The position numbers and the translations under genes are program-made. A model generated the notes under the pieces. That model was not told where the DNA came from. It saw only the letters and a program-made list of their open reading frames with translations, and made no database searches. A DNA stretch of 64,000 nt from Hemerocallis citrina (Eukaryota; Streptophyta; Magnoliopsida; Asparagales; Asphodelaceae), in contig CM030366.1 of NCBI GenBank assembly GCA_017893485.1, forward strand, positions 105,807,796-105,871,795, given 5' to 3'. Shown here one piece after another: positions 32,401-44,557 of the stretch (within the stretch, counting starts at the first letter, position 1; each line of letters begins with the position of its first letter).

Positions 32401-32874
32401 GAGCTGAGAGGGGGATATGAAAAGGACGCCAACTGGTATTGCCTGTGGTTTTTAAAAGCTGCCGACCACACCCTCGTGTTCTTAAAAATCTTGGATTGTT
32501 TCTAATTCATATGAAACCTAATGATGGTTTGGTAATTCTAAAAGGAGGGGCATTCTCATGTTCCTTCAGCGACATTCTCATGTTACTTTAGCGCTTCTAT
32601 TCATGGTTATGCACTACCTTCGCGTTAATATTTGGAGACATTGTTGAGAGCTAACTACATTTCTTTTGATCTGTATGAGAACTGAAACTATTTTTTTCTT
32701 ATTCAATATATATATTCATTTAATTTGAAGACTTTACTCTTTTTAGACGTACATTGCACGTACATTATACTAGTATACATGAGCGCGAGAAAATAAAAGG
32801 CAAGGATCTTCGATAAAATACTTGATATTGCTTTGAGAAGCAGGTAGCAAATGATACATTGGTTATATAGTAAT
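32401..32874. other. AT-rich spacer, nothing recognised
   Basis: No ORF of note and no clear repeat. Confidence 0.5.
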
Positions 32875-33761
32875 TAGGGGTGGACAACTATTATCCAAAC
32901 CGATCAATCCGAACCAATTGGGGGTTTGGGTTGGTTCGGTTCTTGATCTTCAATAACCAACTGGACCGGTTCGGTTATTGGATAGGGCTTTCAAATAACC
33001 GGTCAAACCGAACCGACCATACCTCTATTCATAAGTCCATAAAAAATACAGTTCTCATTTAATTTCTTGAATATACAAATAGTCATTTCTCATTGTATTG
33101 GAGATACAAACAGACTTCTTTAATTTCTTTAATAAAAACCGAGCAGTTATTCTACCTATGTTTTGATTCTCCATAATCTTGTGTGTTATGTTGTTGAGAA
33201 ATTCTTGATTTACAGTGTGGCCCAGCTTAACAGAATTATGAAGTTGATGTAATATTTAGTAGTTACTTTAATCAAGTCAAGCAGAAATTGTTTTCTAATT
33301 TTTTTTTATTGTACCTGAAATTCAATTAGCTCTGGTTATTGATGTTTCTTTTATGATAATAACCTAAGATTAAAAAAGTATGCAAGTGAAAAAATATTTT
33401 ATCTCACCCATTTAAACGTCATCATCTCAAACAATTAGTGCAAAATTCATTAACAACTTTTGGTTTTATGAATCTTCATTTTAAATTCATTTCTGAATAA
33501 CAAATAGCAGATTGTTTCTTAAGTTTTATTGAAGTTGATCTTTTTAAATTTCAACAAAATTATGAATGCTGTTGAAGGTGAAAAGTAGCACACCAAACCG
33601 ACCATCCAAACCAATCCAAACCGAGCTTAATTGGCTTGGATGGAAACCGATCCAATTAAGGTTCAGATTGGTTGCGGATGAGAAAATTAAAAAACCGATC
33701 TTCTTTGAATCGGTAGTGAATTGTTCATATTAGATCAGATACCGACCGATGTCCACACCTA
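32875..33761. mobile_element. hAT-like non-autonomous element
   Basis: Ends are perfect 12-bp inverted repeats: TAGGGGTGGACA (32875-32886) and TGTCCACACCTA (33750-33761). Subterminal regions are rich in AACCGA/TCGGTT motifs on both sides. This fits a hAT-type MITE. An 8-bp duplication is not seen in the flanks, so the class is provisional. Confidence 0.6.
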
Positions 33762-33899
33762 CTTGTGGCCATTGACCCTCACTAATTGCCAGCTAATAAC
33801 TTAAATCAGTCACCTGTCACCGAAAAAGACTTACCTATCTTGTGGCCATTGACCCTCACCAATTGCCAGCTAATAACTTAAATCAGTCACCTGTCACCC
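33762..33899. repeat. 77-bp tandem duplication
   Basis: cttgtggccattgaccctca starts at 33762 and 33839. About 60 bp of each copy is almost identical. A recent local duplication next to the hAT-like element. Confidence 0.9.
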
Positions 33900-34198
33900 T
33901 GTGGGAAGGTTGAAATTTTAAATTATAATGTTTGACAAATTCTAGTCATTGAGGGATTACCTTATATAACTGTTGGAGGAATGTAGACCATTAAGGAAAC
34001 CACTTGGTCTATAGTTTGTGACGGGCAGAAAGGAACCAATGTTTGGAAGCATTGATGGATTACCCCACTCTCAAGTCAAGTTATCTTTCTAATATCGATA
34101 AGTTTCTACTGGCTTTCCTTTAAATGCCCTAATATATAGGCATATTTTCTTTTAAATGCCTCTATTAACGCTTTTGTACTCTAAATTTTACTACTAGT

Positions 34199-34829
34199 TG
34201 CTGTTTTTTTCGGTGTGTAAAAAATTAGATAATGTATTCGGATTTTGAGAAATAAACTGCAGATCTAGCCATCGATCTTGGCTGAAAATATATAGTTGAT
34301 AACTCATTGTTGCTGAATCTAAATCATTGGGAGCACTTGGATTAGGATTGGGCAGCTGAGATGTCTCCAGAAATCTGCAACAAGTGTAAAACACCGAAGT
34401 TGGCCCTAGCGATAGACGCTTCAACGCTCAAGTGTGTAATTCATAAATAAATGAGAGATTTTACTGATGACAGATTGATCACCTTTTACTAATTGCGGAG
34501 GGGAGTATTTATAGGCTAGGAGTCTTGCTCTATAAGAAAATTCTAAAAATGTATCTTTTTCAGATTTGGTTGAAGATTCTCTTGATTAAGGAATCAAATC
34601 AGTTATATGATACACGATTTGGGAGATTTGATTGGAAGCTATAATTAGCTGGAAAACCCCCTTTCATAGGCTGTAAGTAAGCCTCATCTACTGGCCTGGT
34701 CAGACTAGTGGGCCCACATGCGTCCTATGTACCTCTAATGGGCTTGTAGTTGTTGTGAAATTACCTTTTATCCTTGGAAGCATTGAGATTCATGTCTGGA
34801 TCGTATGGTGGATATTTTTACTAATATCA
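34199..34829 (-). repeat. Element G 3' LTR (minus strand)
   Basis: Read on the minus strand it starts TGATATTAG (34829) and ends CAGCA (34199). The minus-strand TATA box is at 34513-34506. It contains the Tat-lineage GCGTCTATCGCTAGGG...CTTCGGTGTTTTAC block (near 34415-34375), homologous to the GGGTCTGCCACCGGG...CCGGTG block of element B. It is diverged from the other G/H LTR (42196-42773). Minus-strand open frame 34194-34424 is LTR sequence, not a gene. Confidence 0.7.
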
Positions 34830-34845
34830 TAATCCCCCCCACACC
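34830..34845 (-). other. Element G polypurine tract
   Basis: Minus strand ggtgtgggggggatta precedes the LTR start TGATATTAG. Confidence 0.7.
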
Positions 34846-35209
34846 TGAAGGGTGGATTTCTCAGTCTTTGAGGAGTAGTTAGCCATATTCTTCATGGTCT
34901 TGAGAACATGTGTAATTTTCGGGGGGGATTGGAAGTGTCAACAATCTTACTCCTAAAATTTTCTGGATTTTCTCAGATTTTTCTATGCTTTTCTGGATTT
35001 TTAAATTAATTTTCCAAAATTTTAATTAGTTTTTTGGAAAATTTTAATCAAAATTTATAAATTTATAATTATGTTGCAAAATTTTTAATCAACTTTTTTC
35101 GAATTTTTAATTAATTGTTTCAAATTATAAATTATTTTTTGGAATTTCTTTGAAAAAATCAAGGGGGCAAAAAATTTGGAGAGATTTGAAGGCCCTTTTC
35201 TCGTATTCA

Positions 35210-36205
35210 CACTGGGATGCTTGAACGACATATCGAGCATTGAGTCTAGGACCGAGCGTCGAGCTCCAGAGGCTTGGCTTGGTCGACCCCTTAGGGGTCC
35301 AACTGGACTAAGCTTCAAGCTCCAATTTTCATGTTTTCCTCGTTAAAGGTTTGAATAATAAGTCTAGCACCGAGTCTATGAAAAATTGGTGTTCCTGGTA
35401 GGGAACTTGAACGACACGTCGAGTACCGAGCCTATTAAAAATAGATGATTTTGGAGGAATGCTTGAACGACATGTTGAACCCCAAACCTATGAAAAAATA
35501 GGTGTTTTTTGGAGGGGGCTCGAACGATACGTCAAGCCACGAGCCCATGAAAAATAGGCATTTTTCGGAAGGGGGCTTGAGGACACGTCGATCCCATATC
35601 CCATGAAAAATAGGCATTTTAGAGGTGGACTTGAACGAAACAGCGAGCGCCAAGCCTATGAAAAAATAGTCATTTTTTGGAAGGGGGCTCGAATGAAACT
35701 TCAAGCGCCCAGCCTATGAAATAGTCATTTTTTGGAGCGCCTATGAAATAGTCATTTTTTGGAAGGGGGGCTCTAACGACACATTAAGCCCCGAGCCTAT
35801 GAAAAATATGTATTTTTGCAGGGGGCTCGAACGACACATCAAACCCTGAACCCATGGAAAATAGGCAATTTTGGAGGGGGTTCAAACGACATGTCAAGCT
35901 CCTAGCCTATGAAAGTAGGCAATTTTTTAGGGGGGCTCGAATGACACGTCGAGCCCCAAGCTTCTGAAAAATAGGCATGTTTGGGAAAGGGGTCGAAAGA
36001 TGTGTCGAGCCCTAAGACCCGAGCCCTAAGACCCGAGCCTATGAAAAATTGGTGTTTTTGGAGAGGACTCGAGCCCCGAGTCAATGAGATATATGCACTT
36101 TGGTGGTGGGCTTGAACGTCATGTCGAGCCCCGAGTCAATGAGATATATGCACTTTGGTGGTGGGCTTGAACGTCATGTCGAGCACCGAGCCTATGAAAA
36201 ATAGG
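35210..36205. repeat. ~55-bp tandem repeat in the element G 3' region
   Basis: About 14 degenerate units built on ggggctcgaacgacac.tcgagccc.gagcctatgaaaa, with starts near 35409, 35464, 35520, 35576, 35631, 35688, 35770, 35825, 35881, 35935, 35991, 36110 and 36167. The last two units are an exact ~57-bp duplication. Minus-strand frames over it mirror the repeat. Confidence 0.88.
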
Positions 36206-36470
36206 CGTTTACAAAGGAATTCACACTTAGTGGGAATTCTCCATGGGTGGACGTCCAGATAGTTAGCTACTTCATGAATTTAGTTTGACGTGATGTGCCA
36301 TGTCATCGGCTTGATTATCGAGGCATGCCACATTGGCAATGTAATTATCGAGGTGTTTTGCGTGTCTCTTGGTTTCTATAGTTGTATAGGTGATGCGTGG
36401 ACAAAGGAGACTGCCACATCATTGCTCGTGGTTATCGAGGCATCTCTCCAGATTCTTCTACCATTTATCT

Positions 36471-36478
36471 CTATAAAT
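36471..36478 (+). promoter_or_regulatory. TATA box of the element G antisense gene remnant
   Basis: ctataaat followed by CTCCTCCCC and a CT-rich leader, 170 bp upstream of ATG 36645. It is antisense to G's pol, in the same place as the antisense TATA of B. Confidence 0.6.
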
Positions 36479-36644
36479 CCTCCTCCCCACTTCATTCTTA
36501 TCCTTACATGGTCATATTTTCCTTCAGTGCTTTTCTCTACTTTTCTTTCTCTCTCTAGTTTTTCTAGTTCCAACGAGATTTTCGATATCAGCCGTCATAA
36601 GTTTTGTTGTCTTCATTCTCAAGTAATTTATCTTTCCTCCTATA

Positions 36645-36740
36645 ATGTCTAGGGTTCGGTCCAGTGACTCAGTCCCTATGTCTGGTCAAGAAGAGAGTGA
36701 AACAGAGTCCGCTCACTTGAAAGTACTTATTAAGTTTTCA
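36645..36740 (+). pseudogene. Start of the element G antisense gene, truncated
   Basis: MSRVRSSDSVPMSGQEESETES resembles the B antisense start MSRALSGSSAST in its MSR start and Ser/Glu-rich composition. The frame closes about 32 codons later and the integrase end follows within ~200 bp, so nearly all of the gene body has been deleted. Confidence 0.5.
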
Positions 36741-36869
36741 TAGAAAAAATGATCATAAGTGGCTGCCTTAATGGCTCCCCTTTAAGACATTCTTTGGATG
36801 TTAAAAGACGGTCTTATTACAAATTAAAAACTCACTACGGAAGAAGGAAATTAAGTGCACTCGTCATAT

Positions 36870-37990
36870 ATCATGAGGTGCTCGGCATTCCAAGTCCTTC
36901 ATATCTTCTTGCCACCCAAGTCTTCAAATCTGCGAGTGGAAAACTTGGAAGACCTTGTACGATCCTTCCCAGTTTTGAGCTAGCTTCCCCTTCTTATGCG
37001 GGTTGGAGATTTCGAGCTTCACTTTGAGGTTTGCAGGGCGCACCTTCTTATTGTAGTACTTCTCCACCCGCTAATGGTTGATACTTCATCATGGAGCAGG
37101 TTTCTAGTGGTCCTCCTCAATGAGATCGAGGTCTACCACAGTACACTTGGGAGCTCTTTGACCCATTGTCCCTTGGGGCTTCATTTGACCTCTTTTTTAG
37201 GCCGTCAAGCATCTGTCGGTTGGCATTCTCGGCCAGACCATTGGTTTGGGGATGTGAGATGGAGGAGAAGCATTGTTCAATCCCCATAACGGTGCAAAAC
37301 TGGTGGAATCCCTGTCGGAGAACTGAATTCCATTGTTGGTGACGAGGATTTGGGGGATCCCGAATTTGCACACGATGTTCTTCTAAAAAAACAGATGAAT
37401 TTTTTGTTCGGTGATAGAAACTAATAGTTCTGCCTCGATTCACTTTGTGAAGTAGTCACTTGCTACCACAAGGAAGTTTCTTTGGCCAGTAGCGGGTTGA
37501 AACGGTCCAAGTAAGTCCATTCCCACGTGCTGAATAGGATAAGACTCGACATGGAACTAAGGTTAGCTTGGGGCACTCGTTTGATGGAGGAGTCCCTCTG
37601 GCAAAGGATATACTGGCAGACGTACTTTTGGGCATCGTCGAGAAGTGTGAGCAAATAATACCCGTGGTTGAGAACTTTTTTTGCAAGGGACCTTACTCCT
37701 TGATGGCTACCACTGATTCCTTTGCGTACTTCTCGAAGGACAAATTTTGCCTCCTTGGGGGAGCGACATCGCAAGTACAACAGTCCACTTGTGTATAGGA
37801 ACGCTTGTAAAGAATCTTCTCTACAAGTGTGTATCTTCCAGCTATAACCCCTATCTTTCTTGCTTCTTTCGGGTCTGCCGTGAGAATTCCCTTTTCGAGG
37901 AAGTCAATCTAGGGTTTCATCCAATACTCTTCAGTTGTTTAGACAGTAACGAACATGAGTTCTAACACTTCATCTGTGATTCTTAGTTTG
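36870..37990 (-). pseudogene. pol: Element G integrase remnant
   Basis: Read right to left on the minus strand: YLRCRSPKEAKFVLREVRKGISGSHQG, KKVLNHGYYLLTLLDDAQKYV (zinc-finger region), FSTWEWTYLDRFNPLL (first catalytic region degraded), CFSSISHPQTNGLAENANRQMLDGLKKR (catalytic E retained), and a TWNAEHLM ending near 36890. Several frameshifts and stops. Confidence 0.75.
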
Positions 37991-38029
37991 AGTAGGACTT
38001 TAATGAGCACAGTGTCATCGAGTCCATCG

Positions 38030-39700
38030 AAAGAATAGGAGGCTAACTTCGAGAGGGAATTTGCTTGCCTATTTTCCTCGTGGGGACTGCAGGTGATATC
38101 GGCTTCTTTGAATGCGGCCAGTAGTGGCTTCACACAGGCTAGGTACATGATCATGCGGTCATCTATTGCCTCATATTCTCCTCAGATCTGTTTCACTGCC
38201 AGTTGTGATCATTAAACACCCTGACATATTGTGCCCATGCCTTCTGAGCTAGGAGGAGGCTGTCAATTAATCCTTCATATTCGACCTTATTGTTGGAGGC
38301 TGTGAAGTTGAGGCACTGTGAGTACTGGAGAGTGAACTCATCGAGTCCAATCAAGATGACTCCGGTTATGCTTCCCTTGAGGCAAAAGGACACATCAACA
38401 TAAATGCTCCAGTTCGAGGGTCATCGGCTTCTCCGGGGGGATCAGGGGTAATACTTTCTACTATGAATTTCGCCAAAACTTGGGCTTTGATAGCTATCCT
38501 TTGTCGATAGCTGATATTGTGTTGGCTTAACTCGATGGACCACTTCATGAGTCACCACGAATTCTTCGACTTATGAAATATCTGCTTGAGAGGCTACTCA
38601 GTGAGGATGAAAATGGAATTTGCTTGGAAGTAGGGGCGAAGCTTGCCGGTGGCCATTATTAGAGCGTAGGTTATTTTCTCCATTTTGGAATAAAGGAGCT
38701 CAGTGTCGTGAAGGACTTTGTTCACATAGTACATCTGCTTTTGTTTCCTTTCCACTTCCCTTACCAAGACAACCACTGAGAGTTTAGTTAGAAGTGACCA
38801 GATAGAGGTAGATAACCTCGCCTGGTTCTTGCTTACTCAGGAGTGGGGGTGGACGAGATGTGTCTTCAGTTGTTCAATGACTACTTGATGTTCTTCGCCC
38901 CACTCAAAAAGAGATCTTTGAAGAATGGAAGGAACTTTTCCCTAGACTTGAAGAAAAGCGACCGATGGTAGCAAGTCTCCCTGTAAGTTTCTGAACTTCT
39001 TTGAGGGTCGGGGGAGCCATGTTGATTATCGCTTGGATCTTCTCAGGGTTTGCTTCAATTCCTCTTTAACTGACCATGAAACCTAAAAACTTCCTCGAGG
39101 AGATCTTGAAGGTGCACATCGAAGGTTTCAATCTAATGTTATGTCTTCGCAACACATTAAATGCTTCTTCAAAATCAGGTACATGTTATTTTTTCTTAAT
39201 TTTCTTGATGAGCTTGTCATCTATGTAAACTTCCATGTTTCTCCCAATCTTCTCATGAAAACCTTGTTCACTAGTCGCAAGTAGGTGGCTCTTGTGTTCC
39301 TTAGCCTGAAGGGCATGACCCAGTAGCAGTAGAGACCTTGATCGGTAATGAATGATGTTTTTGCGATTTCAGGAGGAAACATAAAAATTTGATTATATCC
39401 TGATAAGGCATCCATAAAGCTTAGGAGCTCGTTCCCGGATGTGGCGTCGATCAAGGCATCGATGCTGGGAAGAGAGAAGGGATCATTCGGGCCTGCCTTG
39501 TTAAGGTCGGTCAAATCGATGCAAATTCTTCACTTGTCGTTGGCTTTCTTTACCATGTCCACATCGGCCAATTACTTGGGGTAGCTAACTTCTTGAATGA
39601 AGCGGCCAACTAGGAGCTTGTGGACTTCTTCTTTAATAGATTGTTATCTGTCGGGGGCAAACTTAAGGTGCTTCTGTTGGACAGGCTTGATGTCAGGGTT
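38030..39700 (-). pseudogene. pol: Element G reverse transcriptase and two RNase H remnants
   Basis: RT: TDLNKAGPNDPFSLPSIDALIDATSGNELLSFMDALSGYNQI at 39514-39380, then the VMPF region. The catalytic YVDD is not preserved clearly (39235 region). RNase H: LLYSKMEKITYALIMATGKLRPYF near 38680. Archaeal-type RNase H: LQYSQCLNFTASNNKVEYEGLIDSLLLA near 38330-38250, then NRQANSLSKLASYSFDG near 38060. The order and the second RNase H confirm Tat lineage. Confidence 0.78.
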
Positions 39701-39959
39701 CACACAGATGGTGAATGATTAACTCTTTGGAGATACATGGCATGTCCACAGTGGTTCAAACAAACAAGTCTTGGTTCCCTTATGCAAACGATTTGCTCTT
39801 TTACTTGGGCGAAGGCAGGGGGTTTGCTTTCTCGGAAAACCCCTCGTCTCTTATCTTCTTAGGAGAAGGGACTTCTTCCAATTTGTCTATGGGTTCAAAG
39901 TTGATTTAGCTCCTCTCGTGAGGGAGTTCTATGGCATCGAGAGGAAGGACTGATCCCCC

Positions 39960-42120
39960 CACTGTGGCAGTATAACAGGCCCGAGCGGCTTCCTGGCTTC
40001 CCTTGACTTCTCCTACACCCTTGGTTGTGGTGAACTTCATCTTCATATGGAAGACTGAAGGTACAGCATGAAGAATTACTAGACTGGGGCGTCCGAGGAT
40101 GTATTGTAAGTTGCCTTCACATTGAATACCATGAATTCCATGGTCTCTGTTCGAGTGGTTGGGGTTCTTCCCACGGTTACTTCGAAGGTCACTATTTCTT
40201 AGATTTGAATCGGAACCCCAAAGAATCCATAGAAAGTGTACCTGGCAAGATTGAGGCCATCAAACGCTTCCAAGAATAGGATGTTCACCGAGGCCCCATT
40301 GTCCACTAGAATGCACCACACTTCGTGGTTTGCCATGGCGATGCTCATTACTAGAGCATCACAATGAGGTATTCTGACGCCTTCGAAATCCACATCAGAG
40401 AAAGTTATCGGGACTCTGGAGCCTTTAGCATGAGGGAATTTATGCACTTGGTTTACCTAACAAATGAACGCCTTTCAAGGGGAGTTAACTCTCCGCCCAT
40501 AGGTCCCCATTTGTATAGAGTGAAGGACTGCCATGTGTTCCAAGCCTGGGGATTCGGACTCCTTTCTGGGAGCTTGTTAGCCCCCAGAGTGGGAGGAGGG
40601 GAGGTCCTATCTTTGTAGGAGAATTTGGATAGGTAACCACGGCGAATCAGGGTCTCAATCTCCTTTGTGAGGTCTCGGCACTGCATGTTCATGTCCCTTC
40701 TTCTACTTGGGAGGAAAGCAGAGCAATCCTTCTTTCTCAATCTCCACGATGATGGTTAATATGTTGGCATTGAGGGAAGTGAACTTGTCAAAATGAGGTG
40801 CTGGAGGACCGCGATGTTGGCCAGAATTATCTCTCTAGGCCTTCTTGGTCCCTTCTTCCTTTGTGTTTTTCCATTTGTTCCCTAGATGGGACTCCTTCTG
40901 GCCCTCGAGATGAAGGGCCTCTTCGGCATGGATGTACTTAACACTCCTTTCCAGGAGGTCGACAAAGTCCAGAAGGGGTTTCTTAGCGAGGGATGCTTTA
41001 AGCTTTTTATAGGTGACATTATGCCAGAAGACATCTGCTACCCCCGCCGAATGAAAGGAGGAGATGGATCTGGCCTTAGCTATGAAGCACTTGTCAAAAC
41101 CTTTAAGCGGCTCTCTTTCCTTCTGCATCAATTTGAGTAGTGAAGCACTTGCCTTTTCAGCCTTGCGATTGGTGATGAAGTGGGATAGAAAGAATTCCTA
41201 AAGTTGATTGAAGGAGGAAAGTTGGGAGTACCATTCCCAAGCCAATCCTTTCAAGGTTACCAAGAACATTTTGCACAGAAGTGATTTTAAGGCTTGGTAA
41301 ACCATTATGAGAATTTTAAAACTCTCGATGTGTTCTATCGAGTCAGAGTCACCATTATATGTGTTAGAGTGAGGAGCTTTGAAGTTCTATGTAAAAGAAG
41401 ATTCCATAATGGACCTGATGAAGGGAGTTCGGGAGGAGCGGTATGCTCTACCGCGGTGATCCTCCTCTTGGTCGATTCGGGCTAGGCGATCCTCCATCTC
41501 TTAGAGATGACGCAGGAATGGGTCTTACCATCCCTCGAACTGTGTTGACTCAAGAAACTCTTCTCTTTGCACAGTGGAGGGTAGGTGATTTCTTGTCTGT
41601 CGGCCCTCATTTGGGGCGACCAGGAGGGCTTGGAGGATTTCATCCTAGAAGTCTCGGAAGTCAGCCTTAGTGATGGCGCACTTCTTCTATGTGGTGTTTG
41701 GGGGCCTAGTGACTGACTAGAGTGGGGCTCCTTAGGATTTTTCACCCCCCAAGGTGAGGGTGATCATCGGGATTTCTGTAGGTGGGGAGAAGGGCTTCTC
41801 ATGCTTCCTTGTTGCTTTGAGAAGGGGACTCCGGGTACGCTTTTCTTCTAAGTGTTGACAGAGGTCCGCGCACCACAGGAGAGGAGGTTGTGTGAATGGA
41901 GAATTGGTCCTTAATCGAGTGTGGTTCGGAGTCCGGTTCAGAGCGGTGCTTGGAGCGTCATCGTTGGGAGCCCACCGACTTGGCCCTGCTAAGGGATACA
42001 TTATGCTAGCAGATGGAGGGCTTGCGACGATCGGCATGGAGGCTGCCCATGAGGATGAGGAGGAAGAGGAACTTCATGTTAAAAGCTGGTCGATGCCGCC
42101 TTCTTTACCTTTGGTAGGCA
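39960..42120 (-). pseudogene. gag: Element G gag and protease remnants
   Basis: ATG near 42120 opens a degenerate gag N-terminus. The capsid end is visible at 41131-40835 (SLAKKPLLDFVDLLERSVKYIHAEEALHLEG), a zinc-finger/linker part at 40740-40453 (LTKEIETLIRRGYLSKF), and protease at 40447-40199 (HCDALVMSIAM, ILVDNGASVNILFLEAF). Frames are broken between these. Confidence 0.75.
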
Positions 42121-42179
42121 TGGCTGAGAAAAGTAATTTTTACCCGTGCATTTGATCAGAGGCTGATATGTAGTTCTTA

Positions 42180-42195
42180 CAGGATAGCGTCAATC
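42180..42195 (-). other. Element G degenerate primer binding site
   Basis: On the minus strand GATTGACGCTATCCTG follows the LTR and aligns to the TTGGCGCCATCTGTGG-type site of element K with several mismatches. Confidence 0.5.
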
Positions 42196-42773
42196 TGTTG
42201 TTGCTTTTTTCGAAGTGACAGGCCTTCTGACACTCAAGTTAGAAAACTCAGAAATATATGAGAGTTTTTAGCCAAATACTGATTGTCTGGTACCTGTGGA
42301 GGTCATGGGGTACTTATAGTCGCTTTGGGGAACAATTTCCAGATATTGATTTATCTCTACTTCTCGGTGTTTTGATAGTTGGTTATTCTCTTCTTCATGA
42401 AGAGATAAGGTCGATTACCCTTTTCTTGATGAAGAGATATGGTTACTTGACTTTCTTCTTCATGGAGAGATAGAAGTGGCCGCGGAGATAGAGTTAGGAC
42501 ACTTCTCATGTAAATAGATTTGGTATTTAACCTGTCTCTTATGGATAATTATGAGTTTAAAGTGATATTTTAGATAATCATGAACTCCTTCATACTGGGA
42601 TGCTATAGCAACCCAGTATGAAAATTTTGTTTTGGGTCATTGGGCTTTAAAGAATCCCAACTCCTTTTTATAGACTCATTTTTGGTGGAATTTACCGTTT
42701 TACCCCTAAGAGCTTTAAGATTTGTGCCCAATTTGAACGGTCCAGATTTGTTTATACTTTTACCCATATCACA
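42196..42773 (-). repeat. LTR shared by elements H and G (minus strand)
   Basis: Starts TGTGATATGGG (42773) and ends CAACAACA (42196) on the minus strand, 578 bp. Minus TATA tataaaaa at 42673-42666. On its lower side is G's primer site. On its upper side is a polypurine tract (42774-42797, minus strand CGGGAGTGAGGGACT). One LTR therefore serves as 3' LTR of H and 5' LTR of G. Confidence 0.7.
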
Positions 42774-44557
42774 AGTCCCTCACTCCCGAAAACTGAGTTT
42801 CACAGCCTTTGATGAGTAGTTCGCACGTTTTTAATGGTTTACAAACTTATCGAAGTTTTCAGGGACGTTTGAATCTTGCTCGGGGTGTAACAGTGTTATT
42901 CCGAGTTAGTAAAATACCCAGAATTATTTTTAGAATTTTCTGAAACTTTTGTGACTAATCTATATTTTTCTGAATTTTTTCCAATGTTTAATCATTTTTA
43001 AGATATCTTATTCAATTTCCTGATTTTTATAATTATTTTTTGAATTTTTGATTAAGTACTTAAATTTATTATTACTTTTTCAGAATATTTTAATATTTTC
43101 ACAATTAATAATTATTTTTAGAATTTTTAATCAATTAATTCGATTTTTAATTATTTCAAATTTTTTAAATATTAAATCTGAATTATAATAATAATAAAAA
43201 AAATTAACTCATATTTGAACTAAATGGACCTGGAAGAGAGTATTAAGCACTCTTGCTAAACTTCATGAGTTGCTCAGCATTCCAAGTTCTTAATATCACC
43301 CCCCCCCCCCCCCGTCTTTAAGTTGGTAGGCACCTGGACGGATAACTTTGGAGACTTTGTACAATCCTTGTTCTCCCTGATATGCTTGAAAATTGATGCT
43401 TTGAGTTGTGGGAGAGTCTCTTACTCCCATGCTAGCACTTAGTCTCATCCTGTTTGAAGCAAGGGGTCTCTTCGAAGTCATCAACTAGCTCAAAGGCGTA
43501 GTGGCTTTTCTCTCGGGGAATCTTCACAAATCGAGGAACATGACCGAGCTTCCCACCATAGCGGTGTAACATGCTCGGGATGTTGCTTGGCTTCCTTTCA
43601 CTTCTCCTATCCTAGAGGATGTTGGGAATTTCATCATCATGTGGAAAACTGAAGAAACATCGTGGAGAGCTGCGAGGCCGGAACGACCAAGGATGACATT
43701 GTGGCGGCCTTTATGTTGACAACCATAAAATCCATGGCCTCGGTTGAGATGATGGAACCTTACCCGCAGTTTCATCTAGTGTGACTATTCCATGTATCTG
43801 AATGGAGACTTCGGAGAAGCCATGTAGAGTGTATCATGCGGGCTTGAGGCAGTCTTGGGACAACTTAAGCTTTTTGAATGCATCTAGAAATAGTATGTTT
43901 ACTGAGTTGCCGTTGTCGATGAAGATGCGGTGCACCTCTTGATTTTTCATATCTAGGTTTATGACTAGCGCTTCGCAATGAGGTGTTCGGTCACCTTCAA
44001 GGTCCCTGTCCTCGAAAGTCTCCGAGACTCCTAAACGTTAAGCGGGTGGAATGTTATGCACCGATTTTACTTTCCTGACAAAAGCTTTACGGGAGGAGTT
44101 CGACTCCCCTCCCAATGGTCCCCAGTGGATTGAGTGGAGAACTGCGCTTGGTTTTGTGTATTGGGACTTATAGGGTTTCTTTCTCTAGGCGCTTGTCAGC
44201 CCCCGGGGTTGGAGAGGCCCAATGTCTTTCGTTTGGGTGAATTTGGAGATGTAGCCTCGTCGGATGAAGCCTTCAAGTTCTTTTATGAGAGCTTTGCAAT
44301 TATCGGTGGTGTGCTCTCTGTGAAACTCGCACTACTTGTTCATTTCTCTCATCCTGGCTTAGGAGCTCATCTTGGGAGGAGGCCTTAGGATTCCTTCCTT
44401 TTGGACCTCCATGAGGACTGAGGATATGTTTGCATTGAGTGGAGTATAATTCTCAAAGCGTAGTCCTGTGGAGGGGCGACGCTGACCTGCAGTATTATTT
44501 CAGAACCCTTTGGGTCTCACTTCATCGTGAATTTTGAGATTGTTCTTAGAGGAAGAC
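42774..44557 (-). mobile_element. Element H: internally deleted Tat-lineage fragment, minus strand
   Basis: From right to left on the minus strand: gag zinc-finger end (KCEFHREHTTDNCKAL near 44330; FIRRGYISKFTQTKD near 44240), protease (FIDNGNSVNILFLDAFKKL near 43900; VILGRSGLAALHD near 43690), then an abrupt change near 43480 to the integrase C-terminus (QAYQGEQGLYKVSKVIRPGAYQLKDG 43385-43300; WNAEQLMK near 43275), then 3' UTR and polypurine tract. RT, RNase H and the integrase core are missing. A run of 14 C at 43299-43312 lies in the IN end. The gag side is cut by element I at 44558. Confidence 0.75.

Larger units (their letters stand above)
34199..42773 (-). mobile_element. Element G: degenerate Tat-lineage Ty3/gypsy element, minus strand
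   Basis: About 8.6 kb from an LTR at 42196-42773 to the 3' LTR at 34199-34829. Fragments of gag, PR, RT, two RNase H domains and IN follow in order from right to left, each broken by stops and frameshifts. The 3' region carries a ~55-bp tandem repeat and the start of an antisense gene (on the + strand). LTR divergence and broken frames show it is old. Confidence 0.8.

Noticed and set aside
43299..43312. C14 homopolymer as a functional element
   Set aside because: It lies in a decayed integrase end and is best explained by slippage or sequencing uncertainty.
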